DNA of 64,000 nucleotides from Actinostola sp. cb2023 (GCA_033675265.1 JAUJYZ010000495.1:1-64000); one strand, 5' to 3'. Counted from the stretch's first letter, positions 20,887-31,612 are shown. Numbers and translations: made by a program. Notes: a model not told the origin generated them from the sequence alone.

Positions 20887-21687
20887 ATGAGAATAGTAAA
20901 GGGTTTGAAAAGACATATTAAAGTGAAATGTAATGCTATAATATCACACATATATATGGTTTCCCACAAAGATCTTAATCACAGGAAAGTATTGTGTCAA
21001 TCTGCATTGTGTACAGATGTAGAAAAAAATCCTGGTCCCACTCCATTGATTGATCCCAATAAAACAGTAAAGGCACCTTATAGTCAAGGTAGTATTGTGG
21101 TATTTGGTCAAAGCGCAGGACAACAATGTGTAGCTATGTCATTATGTGCACTGATATACAATAGTACACAATCAATTACATCACCTACAGACTTGGTACA
21201 TATTATGAACATTGGGAACCAGTTGTACTCAAATTTATCACAATTAGCCCGACAATCATTTTTAATGTTGACAGAATTGCCAACAATGCTTTCAGTGTTT
21301 GATACTGACTATCAACTTGAATACAGTGACAGTTACACAGGTAATGTACATGGTGACATGTCAATTGAGAATTATAATTTCTGCATGTCCCTGCATAGAG
21401 CTTTGCAATCTCTGTTGATGAGAAATTATAACTCATTTATATTAACAATAGGATGCATTGCTGTTGGTATTTACTGTATTGGTGATGGTCGGTTTAAATT
21501 ATTTGATTCTCATGCTAGGGATTTATATGGTTTCAGTCATTCTCAAGGCTCTTGTGTATTATTGGAAGTATCGTCTATCAGTAGTTTAGTGCAATATTTT
21601 CAGATGTTGTATCCAGCTGGTAACAGTGTATTTGAAGTGAAAGGGGTACACATTAGAGGAGTTGTAAGTTGTGGAAGTTTAGTTTAA
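20887..21687 (+). CDS. 2A ribosome-skipping peptide followed by a C76-like cysteine-protease domain
   Basis: 266 codons from ATG 20887; the frame is open upstream to before 20692. Residues 44-51 read DVEKNPGP, the full consensus of a 2A peptide, at which the ribosome fails to make the Gly-Pro bond and releases the upstream chain. Directly after it comes a compact domain with GQSAGQQCVAMSLCALIYN (Cys81 after Gln-Gln) and FKLFDSHARD (Asp207-Ser-His209). A Gln/Cys ... Asp-x-His set about 126 residues apart is the catalytic layout of peptidase family C76 (tegument-type deubiquitinases). Similar domains are known upstream of Helitron Rep proteins in animals, so I infer a Helitron-type polyprotein front end. 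The domain itself has no stop or shift. Function on ubiquitin is inferred, not shown. Confidence 0.6.
   Translation: MRIVKGLKRHIKVKCNAIISHIYMVSHKDLNHRKVLCQSALCTDVEKNPGPTPLIDPNKTVKAPYSQGSIVVFGQSAGQQCVAMSLCALIYNSTQSITSPTDLVHIMNIGNQLYSNLSQLARQSFLMLTELPTMLSVFDTDYQLEYSDSYTGNVHGDMSIENYNFCMSLHRALQSLLMRNYNSFILTIGCIAVGIYCIGDGRFKLFDSHARDLYGFSHSQGSCVLLEVSSISSLVQYFQMLYPAGNSVFEVKGVHIRGVVSCGSLV
21016..21039 (+). other. 2A translational recoding motif
   Basis: Encodes Asp-Val-Glu-Lys-Asn-Pro-Gly-Pro, a complete D(V/I)ExNPGP match. The preceding residues (KVLCQSALCT) include the small/hydrophobic helix-forming stretch usual upstream of active 2A peptides. Separation is predicted between Gly50 and Pro51. Confidence 0.85.
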
Positions 21688-22014
21688 GAGAATAATATGC
21701 CTATTATGGAAGAACTTAACAATCGATTCACTGTAAATACATGTACTATTAATACAGTCTAAACCGGCTTCAACCCATAAGTTTAAATTTAGATCTGCGG
21801 GTCAAACCCACTTTAGATTACAATCTCCACCATCCGAGGATACATACAATGCAATTGTTATTTCTTATCCAATCAAAACGTAGCTACGCTCTGGCAGCTT
21901 CTTCGAAATTTCCCCGCTTTGCTAGCGCGGATCGTTTGAGAAAAAAGCCGGTCATTTTACAAACCTTATCTACTTCAAACCAAAGTTTACAGGCACTTTC
22001 TGAATCAAGCGGTC
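21688..22014. other. Intergenic stretch upstream of the homeodomain/HMG gene
   Basis: The protease ORF ends at 21687. The sequence holds a near-palindromic pair, AACCGGCTTCAACCCATAAG and GTTT...GGGTCAAACCC (21761-21812), and presumably the 5' untranslated region of the next gene. No promoter element is certain. Confidence 0.35.
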
Positions 22015-25000
22015 ATGAGTGTCCGTGGTACTTACAATAAAATCACAGACTCTCAAAGAGACATTTTAGTAAAGTATTACAGAGATGGAATGGTGAGTAA
22101 GGCGGCAGCTTACGAGCAGCAAATCAAAGAGGCGGCAAAGGAGACGAATCTCGGTGTCGATAAAGTTAAGGTACGTATAGTGGAAATACTTTAACAATAA
22201 GAAAAAATGTCACATTCTTTTGATTTACAATGAATAAAGCTTTCATTCGACACACAAACATGCAAAGAATAAACCGATCGGTGGAAATGAGGGTTTATCA
22301 TGTAATTTCAAAAAACATGTCATAGGACAAAAAAAAATGGTTAAGCTTTATCATAGCTGAATAGAGCTGGTTGGAATTATTAAAAATGTGAAGTTTGGAA
22401 AAGATCACTTCACAAATTGCGAAGATATGAATTTTCATAAATCGAAATGTCATATGAGGCCTTTGGAAATCTGAGAGGTTTTCATATATAATTTCGATTT
22501 TTGAAAATTCATATCTTCGCAATTTGCGAAGCGATCTTTTCCAAACTTCACATTTTAAATAATTTCAACGAGCTCTTTTCAGCTATGATAACCATTTTTT
22601 GTCCTATGAGATTTGAAATTACATGATAAACTGATCGATCGAAGCACGTTGAATAACGGCTATATTGAAGCTAAAAGGCTTATAGTAAAAGCTTAAAATA
22701 AATGTAGATCGGTAGATGCCATTATAATTTTATACTAGAGCCTGATCTGTATGTGTTTTTAATATCAATATGTTGTCTAATGTTTAATTCTAGAAATGGA
22801 TAGGTAATTACGCTGCTAAAAGACGCTCAGAAGCAGTTGGACATCAAGACGACGGCAGCACAGCTAGTGGAAAAAAAATTAAGCTTCCAACATCTCTCAA
22901 GGGCCCCAGCAAATAAGCCACTTCACGCTTTCGTCCGCCATTTTGAATTGGGGCAAACGTGCGTAAATTTATAGAAATCTGGATCACTTTGGCTTGCCGT
23001 AACTCCGCTCGATTTCGTTGGATTTTCACAAACTTACCATTTTAGACAAGATGTATTCTTTGTTATATATGACCTATAATATGATGGGTATTGGAAGGCT
23101 ACAATTCGAGAAAAAAAGATTTTTGTTTTCTAAATAATACGTTCGGCACGTGAATATGCAAATTAGCTCGAATTTTTAAGATACATTGGTGAAAAGAAGA
23201 TTGACTCGTAAAAGGTAGTTAAAACACCTACATTGGTCTTATTTTCACTCCAACAACTGGCATGCATGCCTGCCGATTATCGAAGTTTAAATTTTGAAAA
23301 TCCATCAAACTCGAGCGGAGTTACGGCTAGCCAAAGTGATCCAGATTTCTATAAATTTACGCGCGTTTGCCCCAATTCAAAATGGCGGACGAAAGCGTGA
23401 AGTGGCTTATTCAACGTGTTTTGTTCAGAATATTTCAAATCCGGTGAGTTGTCTTTGGAAATCGATTTAAAATAACCAATTTTCAATTAACTTAACTTAA
23501 GACTTTAATATCTATAATTCAATTTTCAATTAACTCATTTTATTTGCATCCACAAGTCTTACACTAGAATGGCTTCCCAGTATTTTTACTACATAACGTT
23601 CGGAAACCGGTTTGACAAGAAAGTGTGTGGTGAAGCGAGGTATTCAGCTCGATGGAGCTCCATGCTGAATTTAGCTCCTTCGCACCCATTGTTATTATAA
23701 TTTTCAGGTGGCCCTCATGCATATAATAACTTTATAATAACTTTATTATTGATATAGCGCTTTTTCTTGTGCTCAAAGCGCTGTTTATATAATTTACAGT
23801 ATAAATATATAATATAATAATAAAAATAATAATATATATAATTAGAGCTATTAAAACATTAAATTAGGCCTAAATACAATGTATTGTAATGCAATTAAAA
23901 AAAATCCTAAGAAATAATATAATATGTGCAATATTAATAAGCTAACCTAAATAAATGAGTTTTAAGTTCTTTCTTGAACACCTCAAGAGATGGACTATGT
24001 CTTACATTAATCGGAAGTGAATTCCATTTTAATGGAGCACAGACCGAGAAGGCTCTGTAACCATAACGTTTAAGATTGTAATTAATTACTTGTAGTAAAT
24101 TCTTTGAGGAAGAACGGAGTGAACGAGTAGGCACATATGGCGAGATGAGATTCCTTATATAACATGGTGCTAAACTATTTAATGCTTTGTACGTAATAAG
24201 AGCTATCTTAAATTCAATACGTTGCCTAACAGGCAACCAATGTAGATCTATTAATGATTGATTAATGTGATCAAATTTTCTAGTCATAGTTATAAGCCTA
24301 GCAGCCGAGTTAAGAACGTACTGAAGTCTGTCAATAAGATTATTTGGTAGACCATATAACAGTGAATTGCAATGGTCAATTCTAGATATAATAAATGCAT
24401 GGACAAGTTTTTTAGTATCTTCAAAGCTAAGGTATCGTCTAATACGAGATATACATTTGATGTGGTAGAAGCAGGACTTGCAGATGGCCATAATTTGACT
24501 CTCCATGGACATAGTGTCATCAAAAACCACGCCAATGTTCCTAGCACTGCGAGACGGTGTGACATATTCATCACCAACCAGTAGATTGTCAAGCTGAGGA
24601 TGAGGTCGATGGCTAGCCCTTAAGACCAATAGCTCAGACTTATCATCATTTAGTTTCAATTTATTAGTCAACATCCAATTACTTATAGAGTGCATACATG
24701 CTTGGAGTTTCTCTGTCGTCATTTCCATGTGACCAGGTATGGTTGGTTGGAACGATAAATAGGCTTGTGTGTCATCAGCGTAAAAATGATAACTCATCTG
24801 ATGATAGCTCATGATGTCACCAAGTGGGGATGTATACAATGAATAAAGGATCGGCCCAAGTACTGACCCTTGTGGGACACCACAGCTTACCACATGATCA
24901 GTGGAAGTGTATCCATCCAAGTTAATATGCTGTAACCTACCATTGAGATATGAATGGAACCAGGAAAAGGCTTTATCTGCAATACCATAGCGATTGTGGA

Positions 25001-28000
25001 GTCTGTTTAGGAGGATGTTGTGATTGACAGTATCAAACGCAGCTGCAAGGTCGAGCATCAGCAGTAGAACACAACCTTTGTCATCAACAGAGCGAAGTAT
25101 ATCGTTTTGAACCCTAAGTAAAGCAGTCTCTGTACTGTGATAACACTTGTACGCTGATTGAAACTTTTCATCCAGATTGTTAGATATGATGTAGCGATTA
25201 AGTTGAGATGCAACAGCCTTTTCAATACACTTTGATATGAATGTTAAGTTAGATATTGGTCTATAGTTTTGCAAGATTTCACTGTCCAACGATGGCTTCT
25301 TGATTATGGGTGTGACAGCAGCTCTTTTCAATTGGGAAGGGACCACACCTTGACTTAAACTCAAGTTGATGATTCTAGTAATGACAGGTAGCAAGATGTC
25401 AAAACAGTTCTTCAATAATGATGCAGGTAGCGGATCAAGACTACAGGACTTGGATGATGAGTTGCCAACCAGTTTAGATAAGTCGAGTTCAGTAATAGGA
25501 ACAAACTTGTTGAATTCTGTTGGGCAAGGATGAGAGTCCATAAAGGGATTTATGGCATTCACGCATTTAACATTTAAGTTTTCCTTGATACACGTTATCT
25601 TTGTAGTGAAGAAATCAGCAAACCTATTACTGAGTTCAACAAGACTCGTATGACCTGGTAGAAGACGATCTGCTTTGCGATGCAGTAGTTTACCAACAGT
25701 GCTGAATAGTACTTTCTGATCATGTTGGTTATCTTCGATTAAGTTAGAGTAGTACTCCATTTTTGATGTAGTTAGCATGTCATTGACGATCTTACATTGT
25801 TGGACGTACAGGTCGTGGTCAGTGGTCAATCTAGATTTACGCCATCGACGTTCAAGCTTTCTTCTCTTCGATTTTTGAATCGAGATGTCATTTGAGTACC
25901 AAGGTGCATTAGGGCGGATAAGTATGGATCGTTTCTTCAAAGGTGCATGATCATCCAAAATAGACAGCAAGTCTTTGTTGTAACGATCAACAAGTTCGTT
26001 AAGATTACAAGATGAATCATACAGAGTTAACAAGGAGGAGTTAATGATGTCTTGACGAAGTACTTGCATATCAACAGATCTGGTTTTCCTGTAATTAATT
26101 TCCTTCCTCGTGTTTGGCGGTTTTCTAATGGATAAGTTACATAAAACTGGGAAATGATCAGATATCACCAGATCGGATACTGAAAGGCCACTAACAATAC
26201 CATCATCAGCTCTAGTTATAATAAGGTCGAGTGTGTGGCTGCATCTATGGGTAGTAACATTTACGTGCTGAACCAAATTGAATGATTGCAGTAGTTGAAT
26301 AAATCTCTTGGCAGCAGAGTCGTTACAGTCATCGACATGAAAGTTAAAATCCCCAGTGATGAGTAACGAACAAGGTGTGGTTGCCAATAGTTCAAGGAAG
26401 TTAGTAAATTCATTAAAGAACAATTCCATGGTAACAATGTTGGAAGATGATGGAGGAGGACGGTAGACAGTTATAAGTCTAAGACTAGTTCCCATATGAT
26501 TCAGTACCATATCAGAACATTCGAACGATTTATATGATATATCACTGAGTTCCTGTGTTTTCATGTTGAAGGATTTCTTATATAGAAGAGCAACGCCACC
26601 ACCTCTGGTTTCGCGAGGTACATTATGCATAGTATAGCCAGTAGGACAGAGGTCACGGATTATAAGATCATCAATGTCATTAGGTCTGAGCCATGTTTCA
26701 GTCAATGCCATAAAATCAATGTTATTGTCGACAATAAAGTCCTTGATAATTAAAGTCTTATTTAGGACAGATCTAGCATTCAGCAAACAGAAGGAAGCTT
26801 TTCCAACATTAGATTCACGACAGTTCAAACGATGATTTGTAGTATTAACGTCAGATACATTCGTCAAAGGAGATTTAATCACATCATCAGTATGTGAGAG
26901 TTGAACAATGAGCCTTGATGAGGTTCCACTGGAGTTGTTCCATTTCACTGAGTTGGGGTTCATTTGCATATACCAAAATGAACACACAGAGCGATAGAAC
27001 TGATTTAAAACTCGATTTCCAGCAGAATTGTTGCAGTTATTACCAAAACCCGATATAGATCTTATTGGCCTAATCTTATTAGCGCCAGCTCTACAGCCTC
27101 GACGAGTAGGGCTGCGTGTAATTCCAGCGGCTTTTATGTTGGTCCAGATATCAGCTTTAAGTCGTGGGGCTTTCGCTAAAGATGAGATGAAATACCAGAG
27201 GCGACCAGTAGAATATGATATTCTCTCCATGATGGTGGAATAGAGCCTTGTAAGAACTTCTTAGTCAAACATATCAGACTAGTAAACGACAATATAGAAA
27301 TAAAAACGTTTAAAAACAGGAGCAAATTGCACACGTCATGCTGCTAGTGAAGCGCAACGACATGCTGCTATTTTATATACTATAAAATAATAATCTATAC
27401 ATACAAATTATACAAACTATGAAGAAGAAGGGCATTTCTTCTTTTCTCTGACTCCCTCTTCTCCCCTCCCCCATGCATGGCCAAAAAACCCTGATTGACA
27501 TGTGTAGTTATTAATTCATGAATAATTATACATGAGCAAAACACAATAAAATTCATCCTGATTTGGATAAACTTTAACTTTGATTTTCTCAGTCAAACTT
27601 AAATTTGTTTATTGAAAATAAATATTTTAACTATCACATAAAATTTTACAGCTGAATGTGCTGGTGTGAGCATGTCTGCAAAAAACACACAAGCGTCACA
27701 TGTTTGGCAAGCCATGCCAAATAAAGAAAAGGAGGAGTTTTCTGTAAAAGCCAAGGCAATGAGGTGTTTAGATCTTTCCAAGATCACCAAAGAAGAAAGC
27801 CAATTGGTGATTAAGCAACACAAGAAGCAACTCATTGCAGAAGTGAGTATTTGAAATGAAATAATATATAAATCATTTCTAAACTAATATATGTACTAGC
27901 CAGAATTGATCCAAGCTTTTCTCGATTAAAAGATCATGCATGGTTAAAATGTTCACTATGAATTAAACAAGCACCTGCACTTTATTTTATTTTGTGCTAT

Positions 28001-31000
28001 AGATGACATTCCTTGAAGATTTAGGATGTGAAACAGCGGGAAATCTTATGGACCCATCAGGAGAATTATTTAACTTTGGTTCCGCAGTTGGCCAATCTTT
28101 TTTGTTTTCTAACAATGATGTTGTTCTCAAGTTTAAAGAGCATTTTGGTAACTTATTATTTAGTATTTGAATAGTGAAAGTATAATAGGAACCCAACCCA
28201 AACCATCCCCCCCCCCCTAGATCCCCCCCCCCTAGATCCCCCCCCCCTAGATCCCCCCCCCCCCTAGATTGGACCATGTGAAAATGTATTAACTTTATTT
28301 ATTTTAAAACATTATAGCTTGCCAGAAAGAGGATTATACCTATGAAGATGTCACCAAACTGTTCAATGTAAATTACAGTAAGTATAAAATGCCGAAACTT
28401 GAGAAACTTAATTAATTGATTGATGGCATGGACCTCATCCATGAATGTCAAAAATAAAGCCTTCATCCTTCACCGGCAACGATAAGAATAATGATTATTT
28501 AAGCAAAAGAAGACAAATTTCCGTGGTTTATTGGCGAAATAGATCCGGGGGGAGGTAGTAACTCTGGATTATATTTTCGGGTAGGGGTGTGGTGCCGCGG
28601 CACGCGGACATCTCAAAACCCTGACCCTATTCCAGACCTAAAAATGCGATTTTCCACACCCTATCCCTTCCCTATCCCATGCAGACCTAACCTAAAAACA
28701 TAATTAAACAGTCCATCAGTAAAAAACGTTCTTTCTGCGGCTGTCAGTTTTATTTGGCGAACTGAACAGACTATAATAATTATTAAACGCTTGTGTACGT
28801 TACGTTATTGTGAAAACCATACCCGGAGATTACGAGGGATGTTGGGAGCCTCAATTGGGAGAACACGACTGAGAAAAGTTTGAAAATCACGAGTCGGAGG
28901 AAATTTGTCATCTATTGCTTTTATGATATAGCTAGCCAAAGATGGCAAAAAAGTTGCCTCTGTTGTGTTTTTGAAACGCGCTTCAAAAACCGTGTGTTTA
29001 CCGGGATAATAGATCGTAGATTTTGACAGGGAATCAGCCTATTAGAGCGAGCTTACCATGTAATACAAGCTATATTATAATTGATTATATGAAATGCAGT
29101 CATTCCCCTACTATACTGACATCTTACAATTGCAATACAATAATGGTCAAATCAAGACTGCCTAGGTGTGTGGGTGGGTGAATAGTTAGCCAACTATGTT
29201 ACGATAATTGCGGGCCGATAGATATTGGGCTATTCAAACTGAAGTTGAAAGCTGATCATGGCCGTACACAACACAGGGGGAAAAAGATACCAAAACGTAC
29301 TGAGAACTGTGCTATTTATATTTAATTTTCGCTTTTAAATACGTACTGCCCCCTTTGAATTTTGGGTTATGTACGGCCCTGTTGATAGTGTGTGACTAAC
29401 TTATTCCCCTGAATGAATTGAGCAATGTGGCTGTTTCTATGCCTAGAAATATGATTGGCTGCGAGAGTGTCTTGTGACCGTCGGCACCAATACTTAGGGC
29501 ACGAGGTCACACCCCCACCCCCTGAGGGTGTGCCTATGTATATACTAGACAATATGATATGTCATAATGACTACCTGGGCCCATCCTCTAGGCTCTAGTC
29601 TAACTGTATAAGAGTTTTTTGTGCATTCAGTGTTCTTGCTTAAACTTGGTGTAGTTAATATTTAGGTGCATTTGGTATTACCACCCGGGGGGGGGGGGAT
29701 CCCAATAATTACATGATATATATGTGCGGCGGTACAGGGTCCAGGTTTTGGGCCATTTTATTCTCTAATCCAGGTAAAACGAACGCATATAAATCATTAA
29801 TCCAGGTTATAGCCTTAAAAAAAGGGGGGGGGGGGGGGTACTCCGATATATGGGCTATGCGGGGACGTGCCGCTGGACAAAGTATGGTTTTTGGCCTCTC
29901 TGTCCTGAACAGGGTATATAATTTGATGTGAGTCTGTCCTAAACAGGGTATGGCAATGCACGATTGTCATCGTTAAATATGGTTTTATCCGGTATTTAGC
30001 CATCCGAAACGCTAAAATTGTGTAAAAGAAGACAGTGTGTATTTTGTTCTTTGTCCTAAACAGAGTCCTAAAATAGAGGGTGTGGTTGTCCTAGGTATTT
30101 TAGATTTTTTGGTAAGTATTTTAGATTTTCTTGTCCTAAACCGCGGGTCAGGGTTTCAAACCCTCAGCGGCCACACCCCTATACCCAAACATGGGTCAAG
30201 TACCCCCCACTGCTGTATATTCAGTTAATTACCATAGAAAGATAGACAAATATAAGATCCCTGTCAGTTCATGCTTATAGATTTGCAATCTTAATGTATC
30301 CAATCAACGGTATTAGTCACAATGTTTAATTTCTTTTGTTTTAACTTTTCAGGTACAGCTGTTGGCAAACCTAGCAGAGTGCCGTATTCAAAAGGTGGTT
30401 TCTCTGTTACAGGGCTTCCTGAGGGAGTGCCATTTAGAAAACCAAGTGGATATGGCACCAAACAGTTGAAAAAAATCATGGAAGCCGGGAAAGATCAAAT
30501 TAAGTTCCACTTAAACCTGCAACCAGAGAAACAAGGGGTCACTGATATCAGTGCTGATATTGGCCAACTTGATCAACCGAATGAAACTGATGTGCAAAAT
30601 ATTTCGTCAGTACTTTTGCAAGTTCTTTCAAAAATTGTGGGTGCAGAAGTGGCAGAGAATGCCCTTAAAGATCATACATTTTTGATTGAGGAACACCACT
30701 TAGAAATTGTGAATTTCTCTCTTACTCACGAAGATACCCTTCTGTTACTAGGCCACGGAAGACCATATTTTGATGATGATGCATGGGTTGCCTTGGGTGA
30801 TAATTTGAAAGTATTCTTATCACATGACAATGATAAGGGGGTTGTGATCCCTTGCTTCAACGAATCTGATGAGCCATATTGGCTATTTTATACTACAGAT
30901 AAACTTTCATGTCTTTCTAGAATTACACCCAATAAAAGGTTCACTGGTTACTGGCTTGACAAGACAAGTAATGGTTACATCTTGCTGCATGATAACTTGT

Positions 31001-31056
31001 GCATAGTAAAAGAAAAGAACATAATCAAATGTGACAATGGGATTCCTTGTATGTAA
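22015..31056 (+). CDS. Six-exon gene: homeodomain-like plus HMG-box-like protein
   Basis: Exons: 22015-22170, 22794-23443 (with a foldback element at 22916-23407 inside), 27652-27842, 28003-28147, 28318-28377, 30353-31056. All donors are GT, all acceptors AG, and phases match (0, 1, 0, 1, 1). Exons 1-2 encode a homeodomain-like fold: helix 1 around ITDSQRDILVKYYRDGM and a recognition helix VKKWIGNYAAKRR, with Trp48/Asn51-like positions kept. The end of exon 2 and exon 3 encode an HMG-box-like segment: FNVFCSEYFKSG, then SHVWQAMPNKEKEEFSVKAK. Exons 4-6 carry an unrecognised C-terminal region (GETLL/LLLGHGRPYFDDDAW-like, then EPYWLFYTTDKLSC). It is presumably a DNA-binding nuclear protein. The exon-2 insertion brings a stop (TAA 22914) and a one-base phase problem, so this copy may be a pseudogene unless the element is spliced out. 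AATAAA follows at 31159. Confidence 0.6.
22294..22630. mobile_element. 337-bp foldback element in intron 1
   Basis: Nearly complete inverted repeat: TTTATCATGTAATTTCA at the left is matched by TGAAATTACATGATAAA at the right, with arms of about 150 bp meeting near 22465-22480. Small mismatches. It lies within intron 1 of the homeodomain/HMG gene. Superfamily unknown. Confidence 0.8.
22916..23407 (+). mobile_element. TA-flanked MITE, copy 1, inserted in exon 2
   Basis: 492 bp with ~130-bp inverted ends starting AGCCACTTCACGCTTTCGTC, flanked by TA on both sides (22914-22915 and 23408-23409). This suggests a TA target duplication as in Tc1/mariner-like elements. A second copy in the opposite orientation lies at 50868-51358. 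Coding sequence of exon 2 reads up to the left TA and an HMG-box-like segment resumes right after the second TA. Confidence 0.8.
23444..23719. other. Intron 2 sequence before the LINE
   Basis: Donor GTGAGT at 23444, then AT-rich sequence with a repeated AATTTTCAATTAACT motif (23479 and 23521). No gene. Confidence 0.5.
23720..27290 (-). mobile_element. CR1/L2-like non-LTR retrotransposon, antisense in intron 2
   Basis: Single-ORF LINE on the minus strand. Downstream of its stop (that is, below 23934) lies a ~200-bp 3' untranslated part ending in repeated ATAATAAAGTTATTATAAAG-like units near 23725-23755, as CR1/L2 elements have, preceded by an AGCGCTTTGAGCACAAGAAA segment. The 5' limit is not defined; the non-coding region above 27230 shows no poly-A or promoter that I can recognise. 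It occupies most of the 4.2-kb intron 2. Confidence 0.75.
23934..27230 (-). CDS. LINE ORF2: AP endonuclease and reverse transcriptase, intact
   Basis: 1098 codons without a stop or shift. The first ~140 residues have no known fold. An exonuclease/endonuclease/phosphatase domain follows (about 145-375): FCLLNARSVLNK, ALTETWL, RETRGGGVALLYKKS, LLITGDFNFHVDD, SDHFPVLCNL. The reverse transcriptase is at about 590-870: NYRPISNLTFISKCIEK, LLMLDLAAAFDTVNHNILL, GVPQGSVLGPILYSLYTS and the catalytic YADDTQAYLSF near residue 815. The C-terminus (HWLPVRQRIEFKIALITYKA, ending THLFRLAY) is typical of CR1/L2-group LINEs. It nicks target DNA and copies its RNA there. All key residues (E of TETW, GDFN, SDH, FDTV, YADD) are present, so the element may be young and possibly active. 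Confidence 0.85.
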   Translation of the reverse strand: MERISYSTGRLWYFISSLAKAPRLKADIWTNIKAAGITRSPTRRGCRAGANKIRPIRSISGFGNNCNNSAGNRVLNQFYRSVCSFWYMQMNPNSVKWNNSSGTSSRLIVQLSHTDDVIKSPLTNVSDVNTTNHRLNCRESNVGKASFCLLNARSVLNKTLIIKDFIVDNNIDFMALTETWLRPNDIDDLIIRDLCPTGYTMHNVPRETRGGGVALLYKKSFNMKTQELSDISYKSFECSDMVLNHMGTSLRLITVYRPPPSSSNIVTMELFFNEFTNFLELLATTPCSLLITGDFNFHVDDCNDSAAKRFIQLLQSFNLVQHVNVTTHRCSHTLDLIITRADDGIVSGLSVSDLVISDHFPVLCNLSIRKPPNTRKEINYRKTRSVDMQVLRQDIINSSLLTLYDSSCNLNELVDRYNKDLLSILDDHAPLKKRSILIRPNAPWYSNDISIQKSKRRKLERRWRKSRLTTDHDLYVQQCKIVNDMLTTSKMEYYSNLIEDNQHDQKVLFSTVGKLLHRKADRLLPGHTSLVELSNRFADFFTTKITCIKENLNVKCVNAINPFMDSHPCPTEFNKFVPITELDLSKLVGNSSSKSCSLDPLPASLLKNCFDILLPVITRIINLSLSQGVVPSQLKRAAVTPIIKKPSLDSEILQNYRPISNLTFISKCIEKAVASQLNRYIISNNLDEKFQSAYKCYHSTETALLRVQNDILRSVDDKGCVLLLMLDLAAAFDTVNHNILLNRLHNRYGIADKAFSWFHSYLNGRLQHINLDGYTSTDHVVSCGVPQGSVLGPILYSLYTSPLGDIMSYHQMSYHFYADDTQAYLSFQPTIPGHMEMTTEKLQACMHSISNWMLTNKLKLNDDKSELLVLRASHRPHPQLDNLLVGDEYVTPSRSARNIGVVFDDTMSMESQIMAICKSCFYHIKCISRIRRYLSFEDTKKLVHAFIISRIDHCNSLLYGLPNNLIDRLQYVLNSAARLITMTRKFDHINQSLIDLHWLPVRQRIEFKIALITYKALNSLAPCYIRNLISPYVPTRSLRSSSKNLLQVINYNLKRYGYRAFSVCAPLKWNSLPINVRHSPSLEVFKKELKTHLFRLAY
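27291..27651. other. Intron 2 remainder
   Basis: AT-rich with a C/T-rich patch near 27435-27475. Ends at the acceptor TTTTACAG (27644-27651). Nothing else recognised. Confidence 0.4.
28206..28267. repeat. C-run minisatellite
   Basis: Four units of poly-C followed by TAGAT (period ~17 bp) in intron 4 of the homeodomain/HMG gene. Confidence 0.9.
28378..30352. other. Intron 5 with a dispersed repeat
   Basis: 1975-bp intron, GTAAGT donor and TTTTCAG acceptor. It contains G-runs near 29687 and 29826. A dispersed repeat starts at about 29838 (GGTACTCCGATATATGGGCT) and includes GGACGTGCCGCTGGACA and three CCTAAACAG(G/A)GT motifs to ~30150. An inverse copy of its first ~90 bp is at 43062-43150. No ORF. 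Confidence 0.5.
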
Positions 31057-31158
31057 AAGCCAATCTTTGTATAGAGAGAGATGTCACTTTCCTTGTGCCT
31101 GAAGTCTTTCATGCCTCTGTAATGTCAGTGATGAAGGACCTCAATCCTGATATTACTC

Positions 31159-31164
31159 AATAAA
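31159..31164 (+). promoter_or_regulatory. Polyadenylation signal AATAAA
   Basis: AATAAA about 100 bp downstream of the stop codon of the homeodomain/HMG gene (TAA 31054-31056), followed by T/G-rich sequence. Confidence 0.6.
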
Positions 31165-31430
31165 ATTAAATGTATTAATATTATGTACATGTTTTACTGT
31201 TTTGAAAATAGTGTAAATTAAAAAAAACCCAGAAATTAATTACCTCAAGTACAAGTATATACAATATTAAACTTCAAACATTTGATGATCTTGTTTCCGT
31301 TGTTTCTTGTGCATGAGGTTAAAACAAAGGTGAATACAATTGAACCATGATTATCCAGACACCGCCGTTCATGATTAAACTACAGCAGCTGACTGCACTT
31401 TTAAATTGCCAAACTTCGGCTAGTGTTACA

Positions 31431-31612
31431 GATAGATAGATAAATAGATAGATAGATAGATAGATATATAGATGGATGGATGGATGGATGGATGGATGGA
31501 TGGATGGATGGATGGATGGATGGATGGATGGATGGATGGATGGATGGATGGATGGATGGATGGATGGATGGATGGATGGATGGATGGATGGATGGATGGA
31601 TGGATTGGATGG
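31431..31612. repeat. (GATA)n-(GGAT)n microsatellite
   Basis: About 10 GATA-type units merge into more than 30 GGAT units. Open in all frames on both strands, so apparent small ORFs here are artefacts. Confidence 0.97.

Noticed and set aside
20887..21687. An integrated animal virus as the source of the 2A/protease ORF
   Set aside because: No capsid, polymerase or other viral gene is nearby, the domain type is known in animal Helitrons, and the context is dense with transposons.
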